NCBI RefSeq assembly: GCF_014863545.1
Contig: NZ_CP062260.1
Location: 4,411,001-4,475,000, forward strand
Source of the DNA: Paenibacillus sp. JNUCC32
GTDB lineage: Bacteria; Bacillota; Bacilli; Paenibacillales; Paenibacillaceae
Length of the DNA stretch: 64,000 bases
Direction of reading: 5' to 3'
In this document: positions 8,178 through 17,010 of the stretch, piece after piece
Layout: every line of letters begins with the position of its first letter
How positions within the stretch are numbered: position 1 is the first letter of the stretch
The notes under the pieces: model-generated
Databases searched by the model: none
Seen by the model: only the letters and a program-made list of their open reading frames with translations
Told to the model about the DNA's origin: nothing
Position numbers and translations under genes: made by a program

Positions 8178-9220
8178 GTAAACACCGCATATTCCGTTCC
8201 CGGAACGCCAAAGTCTCGTTTATGCTGGAGCGAAGAACCCTATGGGTGTGCCTGATCCTATTCGTGCTTTGCATTGCAACCATGATTATCAGCACGGGAA
8301 CCGGCAGCCAGTTTGTTTCGCCGCTGCATGTCGTCAAAGCGTTATTCGGTGACGCTTCCCCGATGGAGCAGGTCATCGTCATGCAGCTAAGGCTGCCCCG
8401 TATTATCATTGCTGTGCTGATCGGCGCGGCTCTCGCGGTGGCGGGGGCTATTCTGCAAGGCGTCATCCGCAACCCGCTTGCTTCTCCGGATGTCATCGGC
8501 ATTACGGAGGGAGCATCGCTGGGGGCGGTTCTCTTCATCTTCATATTTACGGGCGCCGTATCCATCCATTGGATGCCGCTCTTCGCCATTCTCGGCGCTT
8601 TTTTCATTACCGGACTGCTGTATGTGCTTGCCTGGAAAAATGGCGTATCGCCACTGCGACTCGTCTTGATCGGAATCGGGGTATCGGCCGCGATCAAATC
8701 GATCTCCTATATGCTGATCATCTCCGGACCGCTGCAGCTGGCGGACCGTTCGCTTACCTTCATGGCGGGCAGCATTTACGGCATGTCCTGGGATAAGGAC
8801 GTAATGACCTTGCTTCCTTGGGTCGCCGTTCTTCTTCCGCTAACCTGGCTGCAAGCCAGAAATGTGAATATCCAGGCCCTGGGAGACGACGTGGCCAGCA
8901 GCACGGGCGCGCAGGTTCAGAAGCAGCGGCTGATTCTGATCGGACTCAGCGTTGCACTGGCCGGAGCGGCCATCTCGATTGGCGGCGCCATTGCTTTTAT
9001 CGGATTAATGGCGCCGCATATGGCCCGCAGGCTCGTGGGACCCAACTTCGGAAGCGTGCTTCCGGTCAGCGCGCTGATCGGTGCGATTCTGCTGCTCGTC
9101 GCGGACCTGGTGGCACGGACGGCCTTTCTGCCGCGCGACGTGCCGGCAGGCGTATTCACCGCCGCGATCGGCGCGCCGTTCTTCCTCTACCTGCTGTATC
9201 GTAACCGCAATCGATTCTAG
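8174..9220 (+). CDS. Iron-siderophore ABC transporter permease (FecCD family), second subunit
   Basis: Second FecCD permease, 348 residues from the ATG that overlaps the previous stop. It carries RLPRIIIAVLIGAALAVAGAI, IRNPLASPDVIGITEGASLGA and AIAFIGLMAPHMARRLVG, as in FecD/FhuG-type proteins. The first 30 residues are basic and cytoplasmic. An open frame extends upstream to 8009, but that part lies inside the first permease and has no ribosome binding site. Confidence 0.93.
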   Translation: MSKHRIFRSRNAKVSFMLERRTLWVCLILFVLCIATMIISTGTGSQFVSPLHVVKALFGDASPMEQVIVMQLRLPRIIIAVLIGAALAVAGAILQGVIRNPLASPDVIGITEGASLGAVLFIFIFTGAVSIHWMPLFAILGAFFITGLLYVLAWKNGVSPLRLVLIGIGVSAAIKSISYMLIISGPLQLADRSLTFMAGSIYGMSWDKDVMTLLPWVAVLLPLTWLQARNVNIQALGDDVASSTGAQVQKQRLILIGLSVALAGAAISIGGAIAFIGLMAPHMARRLVGPNFGSVLPVSALIGAILLLVADLVARTAFLPRDVPAGVFTAAIGAPFFLYLLYRNRNRF

Positions 9221-9242
9221 AACCGAAAGGAGCTAAAGCGTC

Positions 9243-10115
9243 ATGAATACGCTGGAAGCAAAGGGATTGGGTCTGTCTTACGGGGGAGACTTTATATTCG
9301 AAAATCTGGATTTAACCGTGCCTATAGGTAAAATCACCGTGTTTATCGGCAGCAACGGCTGCGGCAAATCCACTTTGCTGCGCTCCATGGCCAGGCTGCT
9401 GAAGCCGCAGCGCGGCTCGGTAGTACTAAACGGGGCCGACATCGCAAGCCTGTCCACCAAGGACGTGGCGCGGAAGCTCGCCATTTTGCCTCAAGGGCCA
9501 ACGGCTCCCGAGGGGCTGACGGTCATGCAGCTGGTGAAGCAAGGGCGCTATCCTTACCAGAGCTGGCTGCGCCAATGGTCGCGGGAAGATGAAGAAGCGG
9601 TCACAGCGGCTCTTGAATCCACGGGACTGACCGAGCTGGCTGATCGTACAGTTGACTCGCTGTCAGGCGGCCAACGGCAGCGGGCCTGGATTGCGATGAC
9701 GCTGGCGCAGGAAACGCCGCTCATTCTGCTGGACGAACCGACCACCTATCTGGATTTAACGCACCAGATCGAAGTGCTGGATCTGCTGTACGACTTAAAC
9801 ACCAAAGAACAGCGGACCATCGTCATGGTGCTGCATGATATCAATCTGGCCTGCCGTTATGCCGACCATATCGTGGCCATCCGCGACGGGAGCATCAAGG
9901 CTGAGGGCAAACCGGGAGATATCATCAATTCCGACTTGATGCAGACCGTGTTCCAGCTCCCATGCGAAATTATACCGGACCCGTTGTACGGGACTCCGAT
10001 GTGCGTTCCGTGCGGGAAAGGCAAACGCCGACCTTCGGCTGTGCAGCCGAATACGGCAGAACCGAATCAACCAACGACAACTCCGGCGCCCGCCCCTGAA
10101 CTGGCAACGGTCTAG
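9243..10115 (+). CDS. Iron-siderophore ABC transporter ATP-binding protein (FecE/FhuC-type)
   Basis: A cytosolic ATPase of 290 residues that powers the transporter. Walker [10 protein letters not shown] lies near residue 38, the ABC signature is [13 protein letters not shown], Walker B is [12 protein letters not shown], and the switch His is in [15 protein letters not shown]. The last 30 residues are a Pro/Thr-rich tail beyond the usual family end. AAAGGAG lies ten bases before the start, and the gene follows the second permease by 22 bases. Confidence 0.95.
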   Translation: MNTLEAKGLGLSYGGDFIFENLDLTVPIGKITVFIGSNGCGKSTLLRSMARLLKPQRGSVVLNGADIASLSTKDVARKLAILPQGPTAPEGLTVMQLVKQGRYPYQSWLRQWSREDEEAVTAALESTGLTELADRTVDSLSGGQRQRAWIAMTLAQETPLILLDEPTTYLDLTHQIEVLDLLYDLNTKEQRTIVMVLHDINLACRYADHIVAIRDGSIKAEGKPGDIINSDLMQTVFQLPCEIIPDPLYGTPMCVPCGKGKRRPSAVQPNTAEPNQPTTTPAPAPELATV

Positions 10116-10130
10116 CATATACAAACATAC

Positions 10131-10172
10131 AGCCGGCTTCGTTTTCGCTTTATGCGGGAAAGCCGGCTTTTT
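10131..10172 (+). terminator. Terminator of the siderophore permease operon
   Basis: AGCCGGCTT and AAAGCCGGCT flank a loop and end in six T, 16 bases after the ATPase stop codon. Confidence 0.85.
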
Positions 10173-10175
10173 TAA

Positions 10176-10328
10176 TTATTTGGACCTTTGAATCTGTCGT
10201 ATCTGTATTATCTGTTGGGTCTCTTTGTTCTCCCTCCGGTATTGAACTCTTTCAAAATCGGCACGTGAACCAAGATACGGTAAGCAGCCGGGGACAAAGC
10301 CGATCATCGGATAAATGGAAGGCAACAT
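10176..10328 (-). CDS. Possible small protein of 50 residues (doubtful)
   Basis: A short frame starting MLPSIYPMIGFV and ending IQIRQIQRSK. GAGGAGGTT stands directly before the ATG at 10328, only two bases away, which is too close; a TTG right after it would have better spacing. No family is recognised. The frame lies between a terminator and the 20-bp tandem repeats, which would have to supply its promoter. It may be chance. Confidence 0.25.
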   Translation of the reverse strand: MLPSIYPMIGFVPGCLPYLGSRADFERVQYRRENKETQQIIQIRQIQRSK

Positions 10329-10375
10329 AACCTCCTCATATTCAACAATCCATTGCGGGCGCAAAGAGACTAAAA

Positions 10376-10632
10376 GGCATGTGGAGAGACAAAAGAGACA
10401 CATTCAGGACGCAGAGACATATAAAAGGCATACAGAGACACATCAGGCCCGCAGAGACACTCAGGCTACAGAGACAAAAAGGCCTATAGAGACATATCAA
10501 GGCCTACAGAGACACAGCAGGCATGTAGAGACATATTAAGGCCTACAGAGACACGTCAAGGCCTACAGAGACACGTCAAGGCCTACAGAGACACGTCAAG
10601 GCCTACAGAGACATATCAAGGCATGTAGAGTC
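10376..10632 (+). repeat. Tandem repeat array, about 13 units of 17-20 bp
   Basis: Units centred on CTACAGAGACA followed by (T/C)(A/G)TCAAGG run head to tail. Three consecutive units (10548-10607) are identical at 20 bases (AAGGCCTACAGAGACACGTC); outer units are degenerate. Unit length varies between 17 and 20, so it is neither a coding repeat nor a CRISPR array. Its right end meets the hairpin at 10639-10668. Confidence 0.88.
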
Positions 10633-10638
10633 ACAAAG

Positions 10639-10668
10639 AAGGCCGCCCCAAAACGTCGGGGCAGCCTT
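10639..10668. terminator. Hairpin, probable terminator
   Basis: AAGGCCGCCCC and GGGGCAGCCTT form a stem with one mismatch. TTTTATATT follows on the plus strand; the minus side has only a weak T run. It is downstream of the minus-strand gene at 10763. Confidence 0.55.
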
Positions 10669-10762
10669 TTATATTTGTAATAAACGCTAAATACATAGGT
10701 TTCGGCTTCCATTGCACCACTTGCACACATGCTGTTCCGCTAACCATTCGGTTACCGACCGC

Positions 10763-10945
10763 TTATGACCATTTGCCTGCACGCGGGGGTTTATGCTTCT
10801 GTCGAAGCGGAAGTCCTCCGAACAGCTTGGACTTTTCACGCTTCCGTTGTTCCAACAGTTTCTTTACCCCTCGCATCAACATGCGATACCTCATCTCATC
10901 CTCGTAGCCGAACTTGCGCATTTCGTCAAAGTACTCGTCTGTCAT
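10763..10945 (-). CDS. Small hypothetical protein, 60 residues
   Basis: A charged, probably helical cytosolic protein (MTDEYFDEMRKFGYEDEMR, then a basic tail ending KPPRAGKWS). AGGGGGATAGG lies directly before the ATG, giving good support for translation. I do not recognise the family, and neighbours give no hint of function. Confidence 0.55.
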   Translation of the reverse strand: MTDEYFDEMRKFGYEDEMRYRMLMRGVKKLLEQRKREKSKLFGGLPLRQKHKPPRAGKWS

Positions 10946-11199
10946 CCTATCCCCCTGTTGTATAAGTCTATAGAACTAGGATATAAGACATAACTATACA
11001 ATTTCTCAACAAGAATTGACCACGTTACGCCGTCGGTTCTTCCTGTTTAAGGAGGGTGAGTGCCGTTATTTTATATGTACAAGGACAATGCAACCGCCTG
11101 CAGACGCACCCAATTTGTCCATCCTTTCCAAAATTGAAAATACGCTTCACCTTAGATGGACTGATATTATAAAATGAACAACAAAGGAGGGGATCGCAC

Positions 11200-11646
11200 A
11201 TGCGGGGTATATGGAAGCTGAACAGGCCGGTCTGGGCAGGCATCGCGGCGGGCATTCTTCTCGGGCTGTTCCTCAAGATCATCGAGCACATCACCTCGCT
11301 GGAGGTCTACACGCTTCTCCTGAACGTCGATTACGTGCCTCTCCTGAATGAACTGAAGCTCTCCGAACTTGTCGAGTTTGCGCTGCATCTCGTCATCTCT
11401 GTCCTGCTGAGCATCGCTCTAGCCATCTTTTTGAAGCAGAAGAACTGGTCCCGCCGGCGAAGCTTGTTCTGGGTTTCATTGGCCTGTTTGGCCGTAGGAC
11501 TTCTCCTATATCCGACCACCGTCTTGTCTGACCGTACCCCGGAGTTATCCGACCCTGCCGCCCTTCTATTCTGGCTGGCCGGTCATCTGCTGTACGGCAT
11601 CGCTATGGGCTGGCTGCTGGCGAGTTCACGTGGAGCCTCTGCCTAG
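11200..11646 (+). CDS. Four-helix membrane protein of unknown function, 148 residues
   Basis: Four hydrophobic segments are visible, near residues 10-30 (AGIAAGILLGLFLKII), 58-78 (EFALHLVISVLLSIALAIFL), 88-105 (LFWVSLACLAVGLLLYP) and 122-143 (ALLFWLAGHLLYGIAMGWLLA). The layout resembles YqhR/YagU-type small inner-membrane proteins, but I cannot assign it firmly. AAAGGAGGGG precedes the ATG. The 345 bases that follow hold only the hairpin at 11895. Confidence 0.72.
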   Translation: MRGIWKLNRPVWAGIAAGILLGLFLKIIEHITSLEVYTLLLNVDYVPLLNELKLSELVEFALHLVISVLLSIALAIFLKQKNWSRRRSLFWVSLACLAVGLLLYPTTVLSDRTPELSDPAALLFWLAGHLLYGIAMGWLLASSRGASA

Positions 11647-11894
11647 TCCGGAAAGCAGTCTTTCGAAAAATTTTCAGATTAATGCAAATATCCGCTCCAC
11701 TTGAATGGAGAGGCTTGAGTGTAAAGTATTATTTTAGAATTAAGTTTCCAAGGCTTTCAGCTGATTAACGATAGGTAAAACCCAATTTGGCAAATTAAAT
11801 TCCCTATGCTTAATTACCCCGAATTTTACCTCCAGCACCATATAGGCTTAACTTGTATAAACAACTTTGGAATTTGATTGGGTCATTCAACGCA

Positions 11895-11923
11895 AAATGA
11901 CCGCCCCCCTTGTGGGAGCGGTC
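11895..11923 (-). terminator. Terminator of the SEC-C protein gene
   Basis: On the minus strand GACCGC and GCGGTC close a loop and are followed by ATTTTG, 70 bases after the stop at 11993. Confidence 0.6.
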
Positions 11924-11992
11924 ACAGCTATGAAACCGAATGCGTAAATGCTGTACTTATGCTATGGATCTTTCACTTTGGCTCTTTGGCAA

Positions 11993-12571
11993 TTAACGAC
12001 CCAAGGACAAGTCCTTATCCTCTTCGCCAGCGGATTCCTCGTCCTCGGCGAACGAGTCGTCTGCGGATGCCGCTACGCCATCCATGAAATCTTGAATCTG
12101 GCCGCTGTTGCGAGTCAGCGTGGCTACCGAAACCTCGTGTTTCTTCGCGATGTCGGACTTCGTTGTTGGAATGTTAAGCGATGAAGTTACTATATATTCG
12201 ATCGCACTTGCATATCCACCCTGTTTGCGGTACTTCGGATTGGCTTCTCTGGAGAAGCTGTTCCAGACCATCAGGAGGCTGAACACTTGAAACAGCTGCT
12301 GCTCATCCTGCAGTTCGTAATCCCGGCAGATCTGAGGAAACACAGACTCTGCAAGCTCGCGATGCTCATCGGCGATCCAATCCATCCACCCCAGCTTGTC
12401 GTTGATCATCTGTCGCAACTGATCGACCTGTAGCTTAGGCTCTGCTGCTTTCGCACCAGGGAACTGGATGACTTTACCGTATACCGTGCGTTCATCTCTT
12501 TCAAGACAACATCTTTTGTACTTTTTCCCGCTTCCGCAGTGACATAGATCGTTTCTTCCTAGCTTTTTCAT
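11993..12571 (-). CDS. SEC-C metal-binding domain protein
   Basis: A protein of 192 residues. Residues 4-22 (LGRNDLCHCGSGKKYKRCC) form a SEC-C zinc motif, best known from the SecA C-terminus. The middle (40-165) is helical and of unknown family, with a possible HTH-like stretch KSDIAKKHEVSVATLTRN that resembles replication/plasmid-type Clp-adaptor HTH segments. The tail is very acidic. AGGAGCTAGGAA precedes the start. The SEC-C motif suggests a protein- or ribosome-interaction role, but the function is not known. Confidence 0.85.
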   Translation of the reverse strand: MKKLGRNDLCHCGSGKKYKRCCLERDERTVYGKVIQFPGAKAAEPKLQVDQLRQMINDKLGWMDWIADEHRELAESVFPQICRDYELQDEQQLFQVFSLLMVWNSFSREANPKYRKQGGYASAIEYIVTSSLNIPTTKSDIAKKHEVSVATLTRNSGQIQDFMDGVAASADDSFAEDEESAGEEDKDLSLGR

Positions 12572-12736
12572 TTCCTAGCTCCTATTTGAATGATTTCTTC
12601 TATTATACATGGAAAATATGAAAATGCGCACCTCAAGCCTGTAGACCCTTAAGGTATGCCGGCCTTCCGCGTCGTTACACTCTCTTACAGGGGGGCTTCC
12701 GATAAGAAGGTGCCGAGGCAAGCCAGATAGCAAAAA

Positions 12737-12766
12737 AGCGCGGGTTCCCTCTATGAAAGCCGCGCC
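12737..12766 (-). terminator. Possible terminator of the glycan locus
   Basis: On the minus strand GCGCGG and CCCGCGC form a stem followed by six T. It lies about 135 bases after the esterase stop at 12902. Apart from this, 12572-12901 shows no gene. Confidence 0.5.
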
Positions 12767-12901
12767 CCTTCATATTATTCTATAATATCGTCATAACGCA
12801 AGTAGGATGTAACAAATTTGTTAGAACCTATAATAGACTTGTGCCATTTTTGGTAAAGATTCCATAGATATAGGTCTTAGCGCTTATTGGTCAGCTAAAA
12901 G

Positions 12902-13450
12902 TCACAGATAGCCTTCCAGCATGTCTGCCACCGAGTCGGCGCACACCCGGTATCCTGCCTCGTTCAGGTGAAGCCGGTCATCCGACAAGTAACCCGAGAG
13001 ATCCCGTTTCACCCGGGCGTTCAGGTCGTGAATCGCAATGCCGAGCGGCATGAGCGCCTCGATGGCTGCCTTATTATAGGCATCGATCTCTTCATTGCTT
13101 CTGCCCTCGGATTCCGGATGCACCGGCGTCGTCGTGGCAAATACGATCTGTGCTCCCGTTCGCCGCAGCTCATGGGCAATGCGCTTCAGATGGGCTGCAT
13201 ATTCGCTGAGCGGCGTCAGTGCTTCAACCCTCGGAGCCTCGCGGTGCACATCCCACAGCCCATTGTTCCAGTGGACGATATCCGGGATCCCCAGCTCACG
13301 GATCCAGAGGTTGACGCCCCACAGCGTAAAGAACGAGAACCGCCCGTTCTCTCCCGGTGCCACGACTTCTGCCCGGTCAGCCAGCCGTTCTCTCACATAA
13401 GGCTCGTAGCCCTCCCGGATGGAATCGCCCAGCAATAAAACTCTTTTCAT
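12902..13450 (-). CDS. SGNH/GDSL-type esterase
   Basis: A compact SGNH hydrolase of 182 residues without a signal peptide. LLLGDSIREGY (nucleophile Ser in block I), VHWNNGLWD (block III Asn) and DDRLHLNEAGY (block V Asp/His) are all present. AGGAGAG before 13450 decides the start. It is the last gene of the glycan locus, after the solute-binding protein, and probably removes acyl groups from imported oligosaccharides inside the cell. That substrate is inference from context. Confidence 0.88.
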   Translation of the reverse strand: MKRVLLLGDSIREGYEPYVRERLADRAEVVAPGENGRFSFFTLWGVNLWIRELGIPDIVHWNNGLWDVHREAPRVEALTPLSEYAAHLKRIAHELRRTGAQIVFATTTPVHPESEGRSNEEIDAYNKAAIEALMPLGIAIHDLNARVKRDLSGYLSDDRLHLNEAGYRVCADSVADMLEGYL

Positions 13451-13493
13451 CTGTCCGTCTCTCCTTCCATGCATCTATGCCCTGCAATGAAAA

Positions 13494-13523
13494 AGCCTTA
13501 CCCCCATCACCCCAGGGTAAGGC
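13494..13523 (-). terminator. Terminator after the sugar-binding protein gene
   Basis: On the minus strand GCCTTACCC and GGGTAAGGC flank a short loop and end in TTTTT. It lies between the binding protein and the esterase gene, so the esterase may depend on read-through or its own promoter. Confidence 0.8.
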
Positions 13524-13563
13524 CGCTCGAGCTCATGATGACGAACCCGTTATTATCTCCGAA

Positions 13564-14880
13564 TTAATAGCCCAGTGCGGTTTTGGCTTCCTTCCACTTC
13601 GCGTTCAGCTTGTCGAATGCAGCCTGCAGATCGTCGGCCACGATATATTCCTGGACGTAATCGCCGGTACCGATGCCGATTTGCGCCTTGTTCGCGATCT
13701 CGTTAAACTTCGGATCGGTCGCTTCGCTCTCGATCAGCGTCGGATTGAACGATTGGAATTCGGCGAGCTGCGAGATGGAGGACTCCGCCGATTTGATGAT
13801 CGGCATAAAGCCGGAATCTTCCACGTAGCCGGATTCCTTCACGAAGAAATCGACCCACGCGGTAGCAAGCTCTTTGTTCTTGCTGTCTTTGCTGACGGCG
13901 ATGAAGTAATCCGAACCGAGCGGCGCGTTGTACTTGCCGCTATTATCGTACGGGAGCGGGAAGAAGCCGATGTCCTCCGAAGCCGCGCCGGCGCCGATCA
14001 CCTGCGGAATCACCCAATTGCCCAGGAAGTACATCGCGGCTTTGCCGGAAGCCATTTCGCCTTTCGAAATCTCCCAGTTGTTTGTGTACAAGTCTTTCTC
14101 TACCCATTCCTTTTGCACGAAGGTGCGTCCGATATTCGCAAGGATGCCCCAAGCATTGTCCACCTGGAACGGCGCTTCCTCGGCGACCTGCTTCGAAGCG
14201 AACTGCGGATCCCCGTTCACGTACCATGCGGAGTTATCCGCCCAGTTGCCCATCGTCCATTGGGCTCCGAAGTTCATGTACAGCGGAATGATGTCCGCCG
14301 CCTTCAGCTTCTCTGCGGCTGCGTACAGCTCATCCAGCGTGGTCGGCACTTTGTCGACGCCTGCAGCCTGGAACGCTTTCTTGTTGTATACAATGCCTTG
14401 CGTATTGACGCCGGTGGAGATTCCATAGCGTTTCCCTTCGAAGAGAGTATTGTCCGCAAAATAAACATCCTCGAACATCGTATCCGGCAATGGCTCAAAA
14501 TACTTGCCGTACTCTGAGGTGGCAAGGCCTGTCGGAATCATCAGCACGTCGCCGGCCTCGCCCGTGGTCAGACGGACCTGAATGTCCGTCGCATAGTTGG
14601 TCAATCCTTCGAATTCAATCTCCGCCTTCGGATATTTCGCTTTGAAGGCTTCCACGTATTTGTCCAGCGTGCCGTCGTTCACCAGGTCGGTGCGGTGCGT
14701 CAACACCTTCAGCTTGCCGCCCAGCTCCGCTTCGCCGGATGCCTCGGTCGGCTCGCTGCCGGCGCTGCCGCTCGGCGGTGCCTCGGTGCCTGCGTTATTC
14801 GTTTTATTTCCTCCGCAGGCGGCCAAAATGGATGATACGGTTAAGAGCAGAAGCAGTGCCATCGTAAATCTTTTTTTCAT
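13564..14880 (-). CDS. Sugar ABC transporter substrate-binding lipoprotein (family 1, CUT1)
   Basis: A 438-residue extracellular solute-binding protein. From the chosen start it has a lipoprotein signal ending LAACGG. Family-1 landmarks are KLKVLTHRTDLVNDGTLDKYVEAFKAKYP, AGDVLMIPTG, and GKAAMYFLGNWVIPQV. AGGGGGAAG directly before 14880 excludes the longer in-frame start at 14931. It should serve the permeases at 16180-17891. A promoter with a response-regulator-like box and a perfect cre lies just upstream. No ATPase is encoded in the locus; a shared MsmX-type ATPase elsewhere would be expected. Confidence 0.93.
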   Translation of the reverse strand: MKKRFTMALLLLLTVSSILAACGGNKTNNAGTEAPPSGSAGSEPTEASGEAELGGKLKVLTHRTDLVNDGTLDKYVEAFKAKYPKAEIEFEGLTNYATDIQVRLTTGEAGDVLMIPTGLATSEYGKYFEPLPDTMFEDVYFADNTLFEGKRYGISTGVNTQGIVYNKKAFQAAGVDKVPTTLDELYAAAEKLKAADIIPLYMNFGAQWTMGNWADNSAWYVNGDPQFASKQVAEEAPFQVDNAWGILANIGRTFVQKEWVEKDLYTNNWEISKGEMASGKAAMYFLGNWVIPQVIGAGAASEDIGFFPLPYDNSGKYNAPLGSDYFIAVSKDSKNKELATAWVDFFVKESGYVEDSGFMPIIKSAESSISQLAEFQSFNPTLIESEATDPKFNEIANKAQIGIGTGDYVQEYIVADDLQAAFDKLNAKWKEAKTALGY

Positions 14881-14942
14881 TTCGTCTTCCCCCTGTACGT
14901 TGAATGTACTTGCGTTTCTTCGCATCTTCATGAAGCGCTTAC

Positions 14943-15030
14943 TGATATCGCTTACATTTCAAATGATAATCGCTAACACGTTCAAAACAAATGAATTGTT
15001 TTTGTTTTTATTGTCATAAATTATGCTAAC
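14943..15030 (-). promoter_or_regulatory. Promoter of the sugar-binding protein: GACAATAAAA box, -10 and cre
   Basis: Read on the minus strand: a box beginning GACAATAAAAACAAAAAC (from 15015), a TATCAT -10 at 14968-14963, and TGTAAGCGATATCA at 14956-14943. The last fits the Bacillus cre consensus TGWAANCGNTNWCA at all positions. The distance from the box G to the -10 T is 47 bases, the same as at the permease promoter (17919-18003). Activation by the YesN-type regulator and repression by CcpA or the local LacI protein is inference. Confidence 0.6.
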
Positions 15031-15186
15031 ATATCATTTTCTTGTTAGGCTCGAAATCACCTGCTTCTCGGCAGCCGACAGCAAAAATCGCACCGTACGT
15101 CCTAACGAACGTGCGGTGCGATGTTCACCCTATGTTTATGTTCAGCTACCTTGCGCACCGAGCCGGTACGCCCGTCCGATCCTGCA

Positions 15187-16143
15187 TTAAACCCGGATGC
15201 CGGCCGCATAAAATGTCTTCACCGTCTCCTCGGCCAGCTTGCCGTACATGCAATAATCATCGTTCAGGGACGCTTCCTCCACGCCATACAGCCGCGCCGG
15301 CCAATCCCACAGCATGTACCCCTGCATCCACTCCCGCTGGGCGCAAGCAGCGAACATCGCTTCATAATACTGCCGCTGCTCCTCCTCCGACGGTCCGCCG
15401 GGCAGCGACCAATCGTTCGGGCGGGCCGCGGAGCCCTCGCGGCTCGGACAGCCGGCTTCCATGAAGAAGAACGGCTTGTTCCATCGGCGGACCGTGCCTT
15501 CGATCCGATCCAATTGCTCCTCCCACTGGTCGATCGGATAATAGCCGCTGGAGGAGATGATATCTACCGCATCCCACCAGCCCACGCGCTCCTCTTGATA
15601 TTTATCGCAATTATACGTCACCAGCCCGCCGTAGACGTTTCGTACATCCGCAATCAGGGCCCGCCACTCCGCGTCCCGCTTGTCGGCCTGCACCATCTCG
15701 CAGCCCACGCACAGCATTTCGCATCGCTCTTCCTCCGCGATTTCGGCATAATGGCGAATGAACTCCCCATAGGAGCTGAACCATTCCGCCCAACTCGGCT
15801 CACCCGGAACCTCCTCGTCGAAGAAGTTAATATGGGCCCGCCACGTTCCGTTCGCGACGTTCACGACCGGCTTCAAGCACACCTTGAGGCCCAGGCTCTT
15901 CGCCTTGCGGATCGCCCATCGCACCTCATCGTCCGTCACGGTCGGTTCCTCCCGGAACGGGATTTCCGTCGACTGCGGCGTTTCCTGCACGGCCGACAGC
16001 GCGATGGCCACCCAATTCACGTCCATGTCCGCCATGCGTTCCATGGAGAATTCCGCCTCGGGTCCCGTCCAGGAGCCCCGTACGCCGGTCCACCCCCAGG
16101 TCATGCCGCATACTTTTTCCGTCCACTTGTTTGTCGAGTTCAT
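15187..16143 (-). CDS. Glycoside hydrolase family 113-like beta-mannanase
   Basis: A cytosolic enzyme of 318 residues with a TIM-barrel pattern and no signal peptide. It begins CGMTWGWTGVRGSW. The two catalytic acids expected for GH113 are visible: E149 in LCVGCEMVQ (acid/base) and E229 in FFFMEAGCPS (nucleophile), with W and Y positions such as SSSGYYPIDQW between. These positions fit the Alicyclobacillus enzyme AaManA (E151, E231, from memory). It would cut imported manno-oligosaccharides. It follows the permeases by 36 bases with GAGGAGA before the ATG. Confidence 0.85.
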   Translation of the reverse strand: MNSTNKWTEKVCGMTWGWTGVRGSWTGPEAEFSMERMADMDVNWVAIALSAVQETPQSTEIPFREEPTVTDDEVRWAIRKAKSLGLKVCLKPVVNVANGTWRAHINFFDEEVPGEPSWAEWFSSYGEFIRHYAEIAEEERCEMLCVGCEMVQADKRDAEWRALIADVRNVYGGLVTYNCDKYQEERVGWWDAVDIISSSGYYPIDQWEEQLDRIEGTVRRWNKPFFFMEAGCPSREGSAARPNDWSLPGGPSEEEQRQYYEAMFAACAQREWMQGYMLWDWPARLYGVEEASLNDDYCMYGKLAEETVKTFYAAGIRV

Positions 16144-16179
16144 ATATCGAGTCTCCTCTTCTTCATCGTCTCGTGTTCG

Positions 16180-17010
16180 TTATTTGACCGCTCCGTTCGT
16201 AACCCCCGCAAAAATGTACCGCTGCATGAACAAGAACAACACGACCGTCGGAATGAAAATAATGAGAATGCCTGCCGAGATCACGTTCAGCTGCGCCGCG
16301 TTCGGACCGATGAAGGAATAAATCGCGGTGGATACCACCTTCAGGTCTTGGCTCGGCATATACAGGTACGGCGTGTAAAAATCATTATAAATCGAAATGC
16401 TCTTCAGAATGACCAGGGTCGCCGTAGCCGGCGCAAGCAGCGGGAAGATGATGGAACGGTAGATTTTGAACAGGGACGCCCCTTCCAGCATGGCGCTCTC
16501 ATCCAGATCCCGCGGGATGCTGTTCACGAATTGCAGATAGATGACGATCTGGAGCACGTCGGCTCCCAAGTACAGCAGAATCGGCGCAAACATCGTGTTG
16601 TAGGCTCCCAGGCTCTGGATGACGCTGAAGGTAGCCACCTGCGTCGTGACCATCGGAATGACCTGAGCGACCAGGTACATGCCCATGATCGCTTTTTTCA
16701 TCTTGAATTCGAACCGTCCGACCGCATAAGCGACCATGGTACCGAACAGGATGTTGCCGACCACCGAAATGACCAATACGATCAGGATATTGCGAAATCC
16801 GAGCCCCAAATCCCCGATGTCGATCACCCGCTTGAAGTTCTCGAAATTAAGGAAATTGTCGGGCAAGCTTAGGCCGGATTGATAATACTCCACCTGGGTC
16901 TTGAACGCCCCCACGAAGATCGAGTAAATCGGGAAGAACACCACGAACAAAGCGACAACCAACGTGAAATAATTGAAAATCCTAAAGCCGATCGAGCCTT
17001 CCCTTCTCAT
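16180..17010 (-). CDS. Sugar ABC transporter permease (CUT1, MalG-type)
   Basis: 276 residues with six hydrophobic segments. The EAA loop reads LDESAMLEGASLFKIYRSIIFPLLAPA, and the end SAGILIIFIPTVVLFLFMQRYI is typical of MalG-type subunits. GGGAGGAG precedes the ATG, which overlaps the previous gene's stop by four bases (ATGA at 17007-17010). Forms the membrane channel with the product of 17007-17891. Confidence 0.94.
   Translation of the reverse strand: MRREGSIGFRIFNYFTLVVALFVVFFPIYSIFVGAFKTQVEYYQSGLSLPDNFLNFENFKRVIDIGDLGLGFRNILIVLVISVVGNILFGTMVAYAVGRFEFKMKKAIMGMYLVAQVIPMVTTQVATFSVIQSLGAYNTMFAPILLYLGADVLQIVIYLQFVNSIPRDLDESAMLEGASLFKIYRSIIFPLLAPATATLVILKSISIYNDFYTPYLYMPSQDLKVVSTAIYSFIGPNAAQLNVISAGILIIFIPTVVLFLFMQRYIFAGVTNGAVK

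Noticed and set aside
10376..10632. CRISPR array
   Set aside because: The units follow each other without unique spacers of constant length, and no cas gene is present.
13357..14517. 386-codon plus-strand open frame
   Set aside because: It is antisense to the sugar-binding protein gene and lacks a start signal.
15121..16872. 583-codon plus-strand open frame
   Set aside because: It runs antisense through the GH113 and MalG-type genes; its composition (rich in R and H) is typical of a shadow frame of GC-rich genes.
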